DNA of 64,000 bases from CAZMZW01 sp963802275 (GTDB lineage: Bacteria; Chloroflexota; Anaerolineae; Anaerolineales; Anaerolineaceae): NCBI GenBank assembly GCA_963802275.1, contig CAWDIB010000004.1, positions 1,116,001 through 1,180,000 of the forward strand, in the 5' to 3' direction. The notes beneath the pieces are model-generated. The model worked only from the letters and a program-made list of their open reading frames with translations, did no database searches and was not told the origin of the DNA. This document shows, piece after piece, positions 17,642 to 27,178 of this stretch. The translations under genes and the position numbers were made by a program. Numbering within the stretch: the stretch's first letter is position 1; each line of letters opens with the position of its first letter.

Positions 17642-18635
17642 ATGATTCTAAATCAGTGGTATATCATTGCAGACAGCCGCGAGATCCGCAAAAGCCGCCC
17701 GATTGGTTTAAAGAGACTCGGGGAAGACCTGGTTCTCTGGCGGAATGAGAATGGAAAAGTAATCTGCCTGCATGATCACTGTGTCCACCGCGGTGCGGCC
17801 CTCAGCATAGGGCAAACTGGTAAATCACCACCTTCAGTGCCCCTTTCATGGTCTGGAATTCAACGCAGAAGGGAAATGCGTCTATATACCCGCCAACGGT
17901 ACAAACGGCATCATTCCAAAAGTTTTTCAATTACGTAATTTCCCTGTGAAAGAGCAATTTGGCTGGATCTGGTTTTGGTGGGGAACAAAGAAAGAGCAAG
18001 ATCTACCTGCCATTAAGTGGTTTGATAGCATCGACGATTCCTTTAAATACGATACTTTTTTCGATACCTGGCCTACGCATTATTCACGCGCAATAGAAAA
18101 TCAATTAGATGTGATCCACCTGCCATTTGTGCATCACAACACAATCGGGCGTGGAAACCGTCGCGTCGTGGATGGCCCCTTGGCATTATGGGATGAACAT
18201 GATGAAAGCCTGCTGAATGTATGGGTCTTTAACCGACAAGATAACGGCCTGCCCCCAAGTAAGCCAAATGAGCTCTCCATTCCGAATAAGCACCCGCAAT
18301 TACAATTTCACATGCCCAATTTCTGGCAGAATTGGATTGCAGATGACATGCGCATCATGGCTGCCTTCGTGCCGGTAGATGAAAACCATACCCTGCTTTA
18401 CCTGCGTTTATATCAAAAGATGGTCAGGATGCCGGTGATCAAAGAGGTTTTCCATCTTTTTGGCAGGCTCGGCAACTATATTATTGAACGACAGGATCGC
18501 CGTGTAGTCATCACCCAAAAACCATTGCGTAGTTTCAACCGTATGGGGGAAAGTCTGATGCAGGGAGATAATCCAATCATTCTCTACCGTAAACGACGCG
18601 AGGAATTACGCCAACTAAATAATGACCAGGCCTGA
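17642..18635 (+). pseudogene. Rieske [2Fe-2S] oxygenase alpha-type protein, interrupted by a frameshift
   Basis: Two frames join into a protein of about 330 residues if one G is removed from the GGG at 17810-17812. The N-terminal frame supplies the first half of the Rieske centre, C47-x-H49 in CVHRGAALSIG. The second frame supplies the other half, QCPFHGLEFNAEGKC, about 20 residues later. The downstream part has ENQLDVIHLPFVHHNTIG, a mononuclear-iron site pattern like pheophorbide-a-oxygenase or vanillate-demethylase-type enzymes. All cluster ligands and likely iron ligands survive, so a sequencing error is plausible. Partner reductase genes are not nearby. An oxygenase is unexpected beside so many anaerobic functions. 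Confidence 0.8.
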
Positions 18636-18639
18636 GATA

Positions 18640-19947
18640 TTACTCCATTGCCCGTATGGCCGGAAATTTAAAATAAACCCAAAATGCAAAAAATAAGCCA
18701 ACCAGGCTGAGAATGCTGACCGCGACCGGCTCATTGATCCACTCTGCCAGGCTCCCGCCCAATAAGGCACCCAGCGGCATCATGCCAAAAAAAGCAAACG
18801 TATAGATGCCCATCACCCGCCCGCGCAAATGATCCGATACGCTCACCTGGGTGAGGGTTTGCGTCATATTGAGGGTCATAATGAAACCCCATCCGCATAA
18901 GGTGATGACAAAAAGGGAAAGCGGGATGGTTCGCATAGCAGCCCATACCAACACCATCAAAGGGAAGGTAAAACTGCCTATCGTAAGAATTTTGCCTTTA
19001 TATTTGATTCTCCCTAAAGCGGCGATCATCAGGGCGGCGAGGAATGCACCCAAACCCCGGGCAGATTGAAGGTAACCGTTTACAGCTGAATCTCCGCCCA
19101 GAATATTCACTGCCCAGGCAGGCAATAAAGTAATGTAAGCATGACCGACAAAACTGGTGGAAATCACCATCAACATTAAAATACGGATGACCGGATGGCG
19201 AATGACGTAAATAAATCCTTCTTTCAACTGCCTTATTATTGGCTCTTTACTTAATTGCGGTTTAAAGGGTTTTAATTTCATCATCAGCAGGGCGATGATG
19301 ACAGCAAGAAATGAAATGCTATTGATGGTAAAACACCAGGCGGGTCCCTTCCAAGCATATATCAGGCCAGCAACGGCTGGTCCAATGACCATTGCCAGGT
19401 TGACGAATGTGGAGTTGAGTGCAATGGCATTGGCATAATCCTCGCGTTCATCCACCAGCTCCGGCATGAAGGCCAAACGGGCGGGGGCCTCAAACGCATT
19501 GGCGATGCCGGTACCCAATGCGAGCAGGAGCACATGCCATGCCTGCACAGACCCGGTAAAGACTAGCAGCGCCAGAAGGAATGCCAGCAACATCATCACC
19601 GTTTGGGTGATCAGCAGGATACTGCGCCGTGGCACACGATCGGTGATTACCCCGCTGACAAAATTAAAAAACCAAAAAGGGATGCCGCCGGCAAAACCCA
19701 CTAGCCCAAGCATGACGGGTGATTTGGTCAATTCGTAAATCAGGAAACCCTGGGCGGTGCTTTGCATCCAGGTACCGATGAGGGATGCCATTTGTCCCCA
19801 GAACCACAGGCGATAGTTCGGATACTTCAAGGCTGAAAACGTCTGCCGCAGGGAAATCCCATGAATGGTTGTGTTAAGCGAAACCACATACTCGGCGTAT
19901 TTTTTATTAATTGACTTTACCTGTGTATCTAATTTGGTTAATTTCAT
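18640..19947 (-). CDS. MFS transporter (MFS_3 / EntS-like exporter)
   Basis: 435 residues with twelve predicted membrane helices after a 35-residue cytoplasmic start. FSALKYPNYRLWFWGQMASLIGTWM is the hallmark N-terminus of the MFS_3 (enterobactin-exporter) group, and the loop after helix 2 carries GVITDRVPRRSI, the MFS motif A. Members export siderophores or drugs. It is convergent with the Rieske gene (4-base gap) and lies downstream of the HprK-like gene (12 bases), so it may be the second gene of that transcript. Confidence 0.88.
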   Translation of the reverse strand: MKLTKLDTQVKSINKKYAEYVVSLNTTIHGISLRQTFSALKYPNYRLWFWGQMASLIGTWMQSTAQGFLIYELTKSPVMLGLVGFAGGIPFWFFNFVSGVITDRVPRRSILLITQTVMMLLAFLLALLVFTGSVQAWHVLLLALGTGIANAFEAPARLAFMPELVDEREDYANAIALNSTFVNLAMVIGPAVAGLIYAWKGPAWCFTINSISFLAVIIALLMMKLKPFKPQLSKEPIIRQLKEGFIYVIRHPVIRILMLMVISTSFVGHAYITLLPAWAVNILGGDSAVNGYLQSARGLGAFLAALMIAALGRIKYKGKILTIGSFTFPLMVLVWAAMRTIPLSLFVITLCGWGFIMTLNMTQTLTQVSVSDHLRGRVMGIYTFAFFGMMPLGALLGGSLAEWINEPVAVSILSLVGLFFAFWVYFKFPAIRAME

Positions 19948-19959
19948 TTCATCAAGTAT

Positions 19960-21729
19960 TTAATGCATTTCCCGCTGGAGAAAATTCAATAGTGCCCTGG
20001 CTGAGATCAATGGTCCATTAAGTTCCTGCCCGGGTATGCCAAGCATGGTACGCATCTGGCCGACCATGACTTTTTGCTTAAAGAAATGCTCGAAGAATTT
20101 TTCCGCCAGCTTATCGTGTAGTTGTCGGTATTGCGGTGGCCCAAAAATATTGGCGAAATAGTTCTCAACTAATCCGGTGGATGTGGTGGTGCCCTTGCTC
20201 ATCACGGCACCGCGCTTGAAGACGGATAATGCCTGCTCTTTTGAAGCGAACAATTCAATTTCCGGATGGTCCGCATCCACTTTTTCATAATTATTCGCAT
20301 ATAAAATGCAATCTAGCGACCAGCCGCAGGTTACATAGGGATAACGCGTAACTGGCAGAACCACACGGGCATTGACCTGGTCCGGATTCATGATAATACT
20401 TCGGTCTATCTGACCCAGGGCATAGCCCTTCTGCAGGTCATCCAATCTAACAAAGGCACCAACCTCGCTGCCATACGCCAGCACCTCACCAGACTCGCTG
20501 ATCTCCAAAGAGCCCATATCATCCGCAACAATGGTCAAATCCTCAATTTGATCACCTGCAATCTGACGCAATGCCTCAATGGTTTCGGATTTGCCCGCTC
20601 CCGTATCTCCCACCAAAGCCATGGTGACCGGACGGACCCCGCGCACCTTTATCTGGAAGATGGCCCCATGCACCGGGAATGCCTGCTGTTTCATCCGCTG
20701 AATGTTATGCAGGGTAAGCACCATTTTCTTTAGATAACCAAAATAGGCAAAGGCATCCAGGTTGGGGACGGCCGCCACCAGCATGCCATTTGCTTCGTCA
20801 TCATAAAAAATTGTTCGGTTCCCCTCGTGAGCTTTTAATTGTTCATCAGGGACTCCGAACAGATAAATGGCATCCGGCTTGGATTCCAGATCCTTATCAT
20901 CAGCCAGTTCAAATAGGTTGCTCAGTGAAAACCCCAACTCAAATAATTCCAGTGAAAAATAGACCATGATCAACAAGGAACCGACCTTGGCTGGATAGCA
21001 CAACCATTCTTCTGGTTTCAGCAAAAGCCCTTCCAGCGGGGAAACACCAACTCTTTTAAAAACGCCCTCGCGCTTGTTGGTGGGTGTATTGAAGATCATT
21101 GGAGGATACATCAATACCTGGCGGATGGTGAAAATTTCCTGCAGTTGCTGGTATAAACCTGGCGGGTAATGGAGGTGGGCTGGCAACGCAATGGCGCCAA
21201 TTTCCGCCCCAGCGCTTACCTGGCGGTAAATTTTGGGGTGGTCACCGGTGATATTTTCCTGTATATTGCGATAGGCACTGCGGATGACATGCATAAGGCT
21301 TTCCACCAAATCATTAAAGGTACGGTAAGGTTTCAGATCCAGGCGGTCAAAGACAGCATCACAGATCACCAGGCGGTGCTGGTGGCGCCAGTAGTTATAT
21401 AACCGTTCAACAAATTCGTTAAATAAAAAGGGATTATGGAATAATGGTTCTGAGCCAGGCACCAATTTGACAACTTTTTCGCCTGGCAGGTTGAGCAGGT
21501 ATAAAAGGGCTTGTTTTAGAATTTCATGCTGCATCTCGTCGTATCGGCAGGACGGAAAAATAGCAAGATATTTGGAATTTCGTTTGATCAACTCATTGAT
21601 AAAACGGCGCAGCACGGCATCGAAAAGCGGGCTGGAGATCAGCTCCTCGGTGGTATTGCAGACGCGATTGCGGACACGCAAGATGACCTTGTCACGGATG
21701 AACAGGTATGATCCATTTTTCATATTCAC
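19960..21729 (-). CDS. HPr-kinase / PEP-carboxykinase-like P-loop protein
   Basis: 589 residues. The N-terminal about 330 residues match nothing I recognise. A P-loop GDTGAGKSETIEAL lies near residue 370, followed about 25 residues later by TIVADDMGSLE. The GKSE and VADD pair resembles HPr kinase/phosphorylase Walker A and B motifs and, more distantly, ATP-dependent PEPCK. The C-terminal part (VNARVVLPVTRYPYVTCGW ... MSKGTTTSTGLVENYFANIFGPPQY) looks like a phosphotransferase core. It is too large for HprK and lacks clear PEPCK substrate motifs, so the substrate is unknown. Confidence 0.6.
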   Translation of the reverse strand: MNMKNGSYLFIRDKVILRVRNRVCNTTEELISSPLFDAVLRRFINELIKRNSKYLAIFPSCRYDEMQHEILKQALLYLLNLPGEKVVKLVPGSEPLFHNPFLFNEFVERLYNYWRHQHRLVICDAVFDRLDLKPYRTFNDLVESLMHVIRSAYRNIQENITGDHPKIYRQVSAGAEIGAIALPAHLHYPPGLYQQLQEIFTIRQVLMYPPMIFNTPTNKREGVFKRVGVSPLEGLLLKPEEWLCYPAKVGSLLIMVYFSLELFELGFSLSNLFELADDKDLESKPDAIYLFGVPDEQLKAHEGNRTIFYDDEANGMLVAAVPNLDAFAYFGYLKKMVLTLHNIQRMKQQAFPVHGAIFQIKVRGVRPVTMALVGDTGAGKSETIEALRQIAGDQIEDLTIVADDMGSLEISESGEVLAYGSEVGAFVRLDDLQKGYALGQIDRSIIMNPDQVNARVVLPVTRYPYVTCGWSLDCILYANNYEKVDADHPEIELFASKEQALSVFKRGAVMSKGTTTSTGLVENYFANIFGPPQYRQLHDKLAEKFFEHFFKQKVMVGQMRTMLGIPGQELNGPLISARALLNFLQREMH

Positions 21730-21814
21730 TGACCAACTTTGATGGGGATTTAAGTTTCAGAGATTATAAACGATAACCAAAGGTCATTCGTGCATACCGC
21801 TTTTATGATTTTTT

Positions 21815-21846
21815 TTAATAAAAATACTCACGGGGTGTGAGTATTT
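21815..21846 (-). terminator. Intrinsic terminator
   Basis: On the minus strand a 10-bp stem AAATACTCAC/GTGAGTATTT with a five-base loop runs into TTTTATTAAAAAAAA. It is 30 bases after the stop of the small membrane-protein gene. Confidence 0.65.
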
Positions 21847-21875
21847 CCAGAAATCATATGGAAAAGTCCGATTTA

Positions 21876-22316
21876 TTATGTCGTTGAGGCACGCATTAAT
21901 CCAAAAACTGCTTGAATGACATTGATCACTATCGCCAATCCGGTCAACACCATGGCAATGATCAGACCCCAGCGGACGTACTGCTCAATCAACGGCGAAG
22001 GCAGGCTGAGCGGAAAGATATTTAAGAAAACCAAGGTGGAAAAAAGAGAAAAGGCGTTTTGTATGGCTTCCATCAGGCGGTGGAACCAGCGCGGATCATA
22101 AACCAGGAAAAGGACATTACAGAAAATGGCCACTGAAAGGGAAAGGTTGCCCGCCCACAACCAGTCTGAATAGGCCGGGGAGACAAAGTCATTTACGAAT
22201 GGCAGGTTCCAGTCACGCAGGTTATTAATGATGACAATGAATATCATTAAAAAGAGTATGGCAATTAGGTACCCGACCCTGCGCCCAGTGGTGGGAGAAG
22301 AAGATGTTGATGACAT
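21876..22316 (-). CDS. Small four-helix membrane protein of unknown function
   Basis: 146 residues with hydrophobic helices at about 15-35, 55-75, 92-108 and 115-138. A short Ser-rich N-terminus (MSSTSSSPTTGRR) is cytoplasmic by the positive-inside rule. No conserved catalytic or metal motif is visible and no family is recognised. Monocistronic, with a terminator directly downstream. Confidence 0.55.
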   Translation of the reverse strand: MSSTSSSPTTGRRVGYLIAILFLMIFIVIINNLRDWNLPFVNDFVSPAYSDWLWAGNLSLSVAIFCNVLFLVYDPRWFHRLMEAIQNAFSLFSTLVFLNIFPLSLPSPLIEQYVRWGLIIAMVLTGLAIVINVIQAVFGLMRASTT

Positions 22317-22507
22317 TTTAATCCTCTGATCAAGAATTTATTTTATTTACGGAGAATATCGGAAAAGGTCTCGCCCAAACATCTGCCAACTTCATTCTCA
22401 GCATATATAATCAAATCAAACCAAAGCGGAGAATTGAATGGCAAAGCGAGAATTCTTTCACACCTGCCTGGTGCGAGCAGGAAGCACCCGCCCAATCGTG
22501 GCGCAGT

Positions 22508-24187
22508 TTGTTTAAATATGGAGACCCGAAAGGGTTCAAACATCCTAACCGTGGTCTTTATCAGCTGGTGAAGGAAGCATTTGGAATGAATGATGCAGAT
22601 TTCCAAAAACCACAACTCAAGATGGAGACCATCCAGAAAGTGGTGCCTGTTCGGCTGAGCTCAGCTCATGTGGCCGCGTTTACACAAATGGTCGGAAAGA
22701 GCAATTGCCATAACGATACTTATCTGCGCACGCGTGCAGCCTATGGAGCAGGCATGCTGGATGCCTTGCGCCTGCGCAACGAAATTATTGAGAACATCCC
22801 CGACCTGGTTCTCTGGCCGCGCAACCAAAAAGATATCGAAAAAATCGTGGCTCATTGCCACGAAAAGCGCATTCCTCTCTATGTGTACGGCGGCGGGTCA
22901 ACCGTTACCCGTGGCATGGAGGCGGTCAAGGGCGGCATTTGCCTGGACATGAGCGTTCATATGAGCCGGGTGCTGAAGTTTAATGAAATCAACCATACGG
23001 TAACGGTGGAGGCAGGCATCTGGGGTCCAGCACTGGAGCAGCAGCTAAACCGCGCCGTTGAGGTTTTCAATGCCAATCGGGCTTACACGCTGGGTCACTT
23101 CCCCCAATCCTTTGAGCATTCCAGCGTGGGCGGCTGGGTGGTCACGCGCGGTGCCGGGCAAAATTCCACCTACTATGGCAAGATCGAGGACATGGTCATT
23201 GCCCAGGAATATGCCACACCGCGCGGTATTTTTAAAACCGGGGAATTCCCGCGAGCTGCCACCGGTCCGGATTTTGACCAGGTCATGATCGGCAGCGAGG
23301 GCACATTTGGCGTGCTGACCAGCGTCACCCTGCGCGTTTGTCACCATGACCCGCAGAATACCTGCCGTTATTCCTACCTGTTCAAGGATTGGAAGGAAGC
23401 GCGCGAAGCCTGCCGTGAGATCATGCAGGGTGAGTTTGGGTTTCCATCGGTCTTCCGGCTGTCCGATCCAGAAGAAACCGATGTGGCCATGCGAACTTAT
23501 CACATTCATGATACGGCAGCCGACCACCTGCTGCGCCGGCTGGGTTACCAGCCCATGCAACGCTGCCTGCTGCTGGGCACCATTGACGGAGAGGCGGATT
23601 TCACCAAACTGGTGCATCGCAAGCTGCATCACATCTGCATACGACACAGCGCTTTCACCCTGACCCCTTTCAGGATCACCCAGGCATGGGAGAAAAGCCG
23701 CTTTACCGATCCCTTCATGCGCGAAGACTTGATGGATCACGGCATCATGATCGACACGCTGGAATGCGGGGTGAACTGGGCGCAAATGGGCGAGGTGCAC
23801 CGCCAGGTGCGCGCGTTTGTCAAGAAACGCCCCAGGACCGTGTGCATGACCCATCTGAGCCACGCCTACCCACAGGGAGCCAACTTGTATTTCATCTTCA
23901 TCGCCCGCATCAGCAACATTAATGAGTACCTGCAGCTGCAATATGGCATTCTGGAGGCCATCCAAAAAGCCGGGGCGGCCGTCAGCCACCACCATGGTAT
24001 CGGCAAACAAACCGCCCCCTGGCTGGAGGAGAACATCGGAAAACCCGCCATGGATGTGCTGCGCGTTCTGCGCGACTACTTTGACCCGCATCATATACTC
24101 AACCCGGGTGGCACGCTGGGGTTGGATATGAGCGAGGTGCAAAGGAAGAAAAAGTGGGGGTTTAGAAAAAATAAAGTGATTAACTAG
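22508..24187 (+). CDS. FAD-linked oxidase (alkyldihydroxyacetonephosphate synthase / GlcD-like)
   Basis: 559 residues from the TTG at 22508. A PCMH-type FAD-binding domain contains LVLWPRNQKDIEKIVAHC, YVYGGGSTVTRG and GGWVVTRGAGQNSTYYGKIEDMV. The C-terminal domain has HLSHAYPQGANLYF and SHHHGIGKQTAPWL, the His-rich motif of AGPS/GlcD-type oxidases that sits at the flavin, and ends in LNPGGTLG. It oxidises a 2-hydroxyacid or acts in ether-lipid synthesis. The start is uncertain: the same frame stays open upstream to 22322 and reads plausibly (APAQSWRSLFKYGD), but has no ATG, GTG or TTG there. Confidence 0.82.
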   Translation: MFKYGDPKGFKHPNRGLYQLVKEAFGMNDADFQKPQLKMETIQKVVPVRLSSAHVAAFTQMVGKSNCHNDTYLRTRAAYGAGMLDALRLRNEIIENIPDLVLWPRNQKDIEKIVAHCHEKRIPLYVYGGGSTVTRGMEAVKGGICLDMSVHMSRVLKFNEINHTVTVEAGIWGPALEQQLNRAVEVFNANRAYTLGHFPQSFEHSSVGGWVVTRGAGQNSTYYGKIEDMVIAQEYATPRGIFKTGEFPRAATGPDFDQVMIGSEGTFGVLTSVTLRVCHHDPQNTCRYSYLFKDWKEAREACREIMQGEFGFPSVFRLSDPEETDVAMRTYHIHDTAADHLLRRLGYQPMQRCLLLGTIDGEADFTKLVHRKLHHICIRHSAFTLTPFRITQAWEKSRFTDPFMREDLMDHGIMIDTLECGVNWAQMGEVHRQVRAFVKKRPRTVCMTHLSHAYPQGANLYFIFIARISNINEYLQLQYGILEAIQKAGAAVSHHHGIGKQTAPWLEENIGKPAMDVLRVLRDYFDPHHILNPGGTLGLDMSEVQRKKKWGFRKNKVIN

Positions 24188-24253
24188 CTTCTGTAATCAC
24201 CTTATTTATATTTCTTTCATTTATAGATAATTGTTATGAACTATATACTTTGA

Positions 24254-25060
24254 TTAAGATATTCGCGCAGGACGAATCCCAAATTCCTTGAATAAAGCAA
24301 GACAATCCTGCAAATCATGCTGGTAATCAATAAAGGTATTCGCCTCGATAGAAATGATTCCACAATAATCTATTTCTTTCAGTGCATTGAAAAGAGCAGA
24401 ATAATCATGACCATCATTCAACTTGGGTACCAGCCGTAATGGGAATTCAGTTGTGGGATTGTCAATGTGCACATGGGAAATATACTGCCCATACTTTCGG
24501 ATATCCCGGATGTGATGATTCATTGCCAAAAACCAGCGGTAATCCAAGAAGGTACCCAAATTTGGGCTGCCCACTTCTTCGGCATAAGCAATTGCTTCTG
24601 TTAGACTTTGTATCACATTAGACACTCGAGGCGCCAGTGGTTCGAGCAACACCGTGATGCCATGCTTCGCGGTAATGTCGGCAAGCATGCGCATAAATTT
24701 CAAGTTCTTTTGTTTCGCCTTTTCAACCTCCCCGTTTGACGGTAAACTCCTCGTCCGTCCATTGCCAAAAATATAATATTTCACTCCCATCTGCTCAGCG
24801 CGCTCCGCCCCTTTGTGAAGATAACCTCGATAAAAATCCAGGTCAAAATCATCGTCAGCAACAACCTTGTCCAGCGGGACAGGATTATCCAATACGCGAC
24901 ACACAATCGAGGAATACTGTAGACGCTTACATGCACGTTTGAATTGGGCATCATCAAGATTGACGATCTCATTAACCTGCATTTCGATGCAATCGAACCC
25001 TGCAGCGGAGACCGCTTCAATATCCTTAGTGGATCCAAACATGCCCAGGCGAGGATTCAT
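24254..25060 (-). CDS. TIM-barrel sugar phosphate isomerase/epimerase-like protein
   Basis: 268 residues of the xylose-isomerase-like (AP_endonuc_2) superfamily. MNPRLGMFGS and FDCIEMQVNEI are the first two barrel strands. TVLLEPLAPR supplies a metal-binding Glu, NLGTFLDYRWF an Asp, ISHVHIDNPT a His, and GIISIEANTF the last Glu. These four positions match the divalent-metal site of the family. Last gene of the minus-strand operon 31263-24254. By analogy it would epimerise or isomerise a keto-sugar or hydroxy-acid intermediate of the pathway; the substrate is unknown. Confidence 0.82.
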   Translation of the reverse strand: MNPRLGMFGSTKDIEAVSAAGFDCIEMQVNEIVNLDDAQFKRACKRLQYSSIVCRVLDNPVPLDKVVADDDFDLDFYRGYLHKGAERAEQMGVKYYIFGNGRTRSLPSNGEVEKAKQKNLKFMRMLADITAKHGITVLLEPLAPRVSNVIQSLTEAIAYAEEVGSPNLGTFLDYRWFLAMNHHIRDIRKYGQYISHVHIDNPTTEFPLRLVPKLNDGHDYSALFNALKEIDYCGIISIEANTFIDYQHDLQDCLALFKEFGIRPARIS

Positions 25061-25072
25061 TTTTTCTCCTCT

Positions 25073-26104
25073 TTAATCATTTTTTAAGATTACTTTTATA
25101 TCCTTTGCATCGGCAGAAATTAGGTCTTTAAAAATTCGCGGGCCTTCACTCATTGGATACTCGGAGGTGATGATTGTTCCGATATCAAGTTTCCCGGCTT
25201 CAAGCAATTCAAGACCTTCTTCCATTTCAGTAACATACAAGTAGACACCCTGGAAAGAAACCTCTTTCACGACAGCATGCTTGTATTCAAATTCAATCTG
25301 CGGCTGGACCAACCCTATCCAGACTACTTTTCCTCCCAGCCGTACAATATTTACGCCCAGGTTGACGGTTGCTGAACTGCCGACAGCATCAAAGACCAAA
25401 TCTGCTCCCGCTTCATCGGTGGTCTTTTGAGTGTATGCATTCAAATCTTCTTTGGAATTCAGGGTATGTGTTGCTCCGCATTTTTTTGCCATATCAAGGC
25501 GGGCATCCAGTACATCCACCGCCAGGATTTGTTTTGCCCCATACAATTTGATACACATAATCGCCAATAACCCGATTGGACCGCAACCGATCACAACAAC
25601 ATTTTTATCCTTCACATCACCTGCCAGTTTGACTGCCCGTAAACCGGTTGAAAGCGGTTCCAATAACGCATATTCAGAAAAAGAATGTCTGCCTGATAAC
25701 TTGAATAGCTTATCGGCGGGCGCAATAACATAATCTGCCATTGCGCCGTTATAGCTGCCTGCTTTCATGGTAGTACCGATAATCAAACGGTTATCGCAGA
25801 TGTTGGTCAACCCCGCCTTGCAGGCAGTACAGGTGCCACAAAATAAGTTGGTGATCACCCCCACTTTGTCACCAACCTTTACATTATTAACTCCTTCTCC
25901 AAGTTGAGCCACTTCAGCGGAAAACTCATGTCCCATGATCAAGGGCGGGACCCGCATCGGATTAATTCCACGGAATCCGGCAAGGTCAGAACCGCAAATG
26001 GATACGGCTTTAACTTTTAAAAGGGCTTCTCCTTTTTTCGGTTGGGGCGTAGGAACTTCCTCATATCGAAGGTCTTCTTTGCCATGAAATACCAATGCTT
26101 TCAT
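25073..26104 (-). CDS. Zinc-dependent alcohol dehydrogenase (sorbitol/threonine dehydrogenase type)
   Basis: 343 residues of medium-chain dehydrogenase. The catalytic zinc site is Cys in VSICGSDLAGF plus GHEFSAEVAQLG. The structural zinc Cys cluster is FCGTCTACKAGLTNIC, and the NAD(P) fold is VVVIGCGPIGLLAIMCIK. It is closest in style to galactitol-1-phosphate or threonine 3-dehydrogenases. It overlaps functionally with the second alcohol dehydrogenase at 33682 in the companion operon. It would oxidise a secondary alcohol upstream of the aldehyde or keto steps. Confidence 0.88.
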   Translation of the reverse strand: MKALVFHGKEDLRYEEVPTPQPKKGEALLKVKAVSICGSDLAGFRGINPMRVPPLIMGHEFSAEVAQLGEGVNNVKVGDKVGVITNLFCGTCTACKAGLTNICDNRLIIGTTMKAGSYNGAMADYVIAPADKLFKLSGRHSFSEYALLEPLSTGLRAVKLAGDVKDKNVVVIGCGPIGLLAIMCIKLYGAKQILAVDVLDARLDMAKKCGATHTLNSKEDLNAYTQKTTDEAGADLVFDAVGSSATVNLGVNIVRLGGKVVWIGLVQPQIEFEYKHAVVKEVSFQGVYLYVTEMEEGLELLEAGKLDIGTIITSEYPMSEGPRIFKDLISADAKDIKVILKND

Positions 26105-26196
26105 TTAATCTCCTAATACCTGTTGGTTCTTTTTTTCTCAAATATTTTGGCAAAAATCAATTTGACAATTTTAAAATGAACCTAATATTCTTTACT

Positions 26197-27162
26197 TTAA
26201 GTTGGCCAACCTAATGTATAGATATGCTTACCGCCGTTCAAGGGTCCTTTAAGCAGCTTTTCAACTTCCTCTGGATCACGCTGGCTCATCATTTCAGCTG
26301 GTGGTAACTTGCCGGCCGGGAAAATGTTGAACACATCAGTAATAAGCTTGACCAGATAGTCGCAAGCTTTCTCAATTGAGGGAATAGCTTTTTCAGCCAC
26401 TGCATCCTTGGCATGACCCAGGACTCCCTCTGGGAAAGTAACACACTCAATACCCACATTTCCAACAGCACAGTGACCGGGAATGGGGTAACCGTAAATA
26501 TCTCCACCCCGGTCAACATGGCCGGGTGGCAGATAACCCTTCACGTCAGTATTTTCCGCATGTTCCATATCGCACATTTCTGGGAACAGGCAAAGGGATA
26601 TCGATTGTTCTGCCTCGCAGGCGTGCTGGAAAGGCCGGTCATATGGCCCGCCGTGCGCCTTATCCATCAAGGTTTGTGCCATGACATTGGGAATATCTAC
26701 AAAATAAAGCATGGCAGGAACCTGGTATTTCTTTCCCCATTCCTGGAGAGCAACAGGAATGGCGTATTCCTGGCCATGCATGCTGATAAATATCTGCTTG
26801 CGGAAACCGGTATTCCAAAAACCTGTGATGATCGCCCGCAGGAAATCAATGAAGACGCTATCCGGAAGGGGAATGGTGCAAGGCTGACCAATATGATGAA
26901 AGGGATGCGAACCATACCAGACTGGTTCTGCTACTGTGCAGCCCGTCTTTTGCGCGACCATTTCCGCAATGCGGGTCACTATGAAGGTGTCTTCCCCGAT
27001 TGGACCTGAAGCACCGTGGTTTTCGGTCGAACCAACCGGTATGATGACAAGATCATTTTTCTTAAGCCGTTCTTCCACATCCAATTTCGTCATCGTTTGA
27101 AAATAGATTTTATTGGGCTTATCCATGTGGCCGCCTTCAGGCGGCAATTTCCAATTAGACAT
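26197..27162 (-). CDS. Creatininase-family metal-dependent amidohydrolase
   Basis: 321 residues. Metal-ligand motifs are VIIPVGSTENHGASGP (Glu and His), IGEDTF (Asp), ISMHGQEYA in place of the usual NGHGGN, and HACEAEQS (Glu). Family members hydrolyse creatinine or formamides, or open lactam-like rings. The altered NGHGGN motif and extra length (about 60 residues over creatininase) suggest a distinct substrate. The ATG at 27162 has an AGGAG-type ribosome-binding site and is preferred over the 20-codon longer frame. It sits between the dehydrogenase and cupin genes of the operon. Confidence 0.82.
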   Translation of the reverse strand: MSNWKLPPEGGHMDKPNKIYFQTMTKLDVEERLKKNDLVIIPVGSTENHGASGPIGEDTFIVTRIAEMVAQKTGCTVAEPVWYGSHPFHHIGQPCTIPLPDSVFIDFLRAIITGFWNTGFRKQIFISMHGQEYAIPVALQEWGKKYQVPAMLYFVDIPNVMAQTLMDKAHGGPYDRPFQHACEAEQSISLCLFPEMCDMEHAENTDVKGYLPPGHVDRGGDIYGYPIPGHCAVGNVGIECVTFPEGVLGHAKDAVAEKAIPSIEKACDYLVKLITDVFNIFPAGKLPPAEMMSQRDPEEVEKLLKGPLNGGKHIYTLGWPT

Positions 27163-27178
27163 AGTTTTCTCCTTTTTT

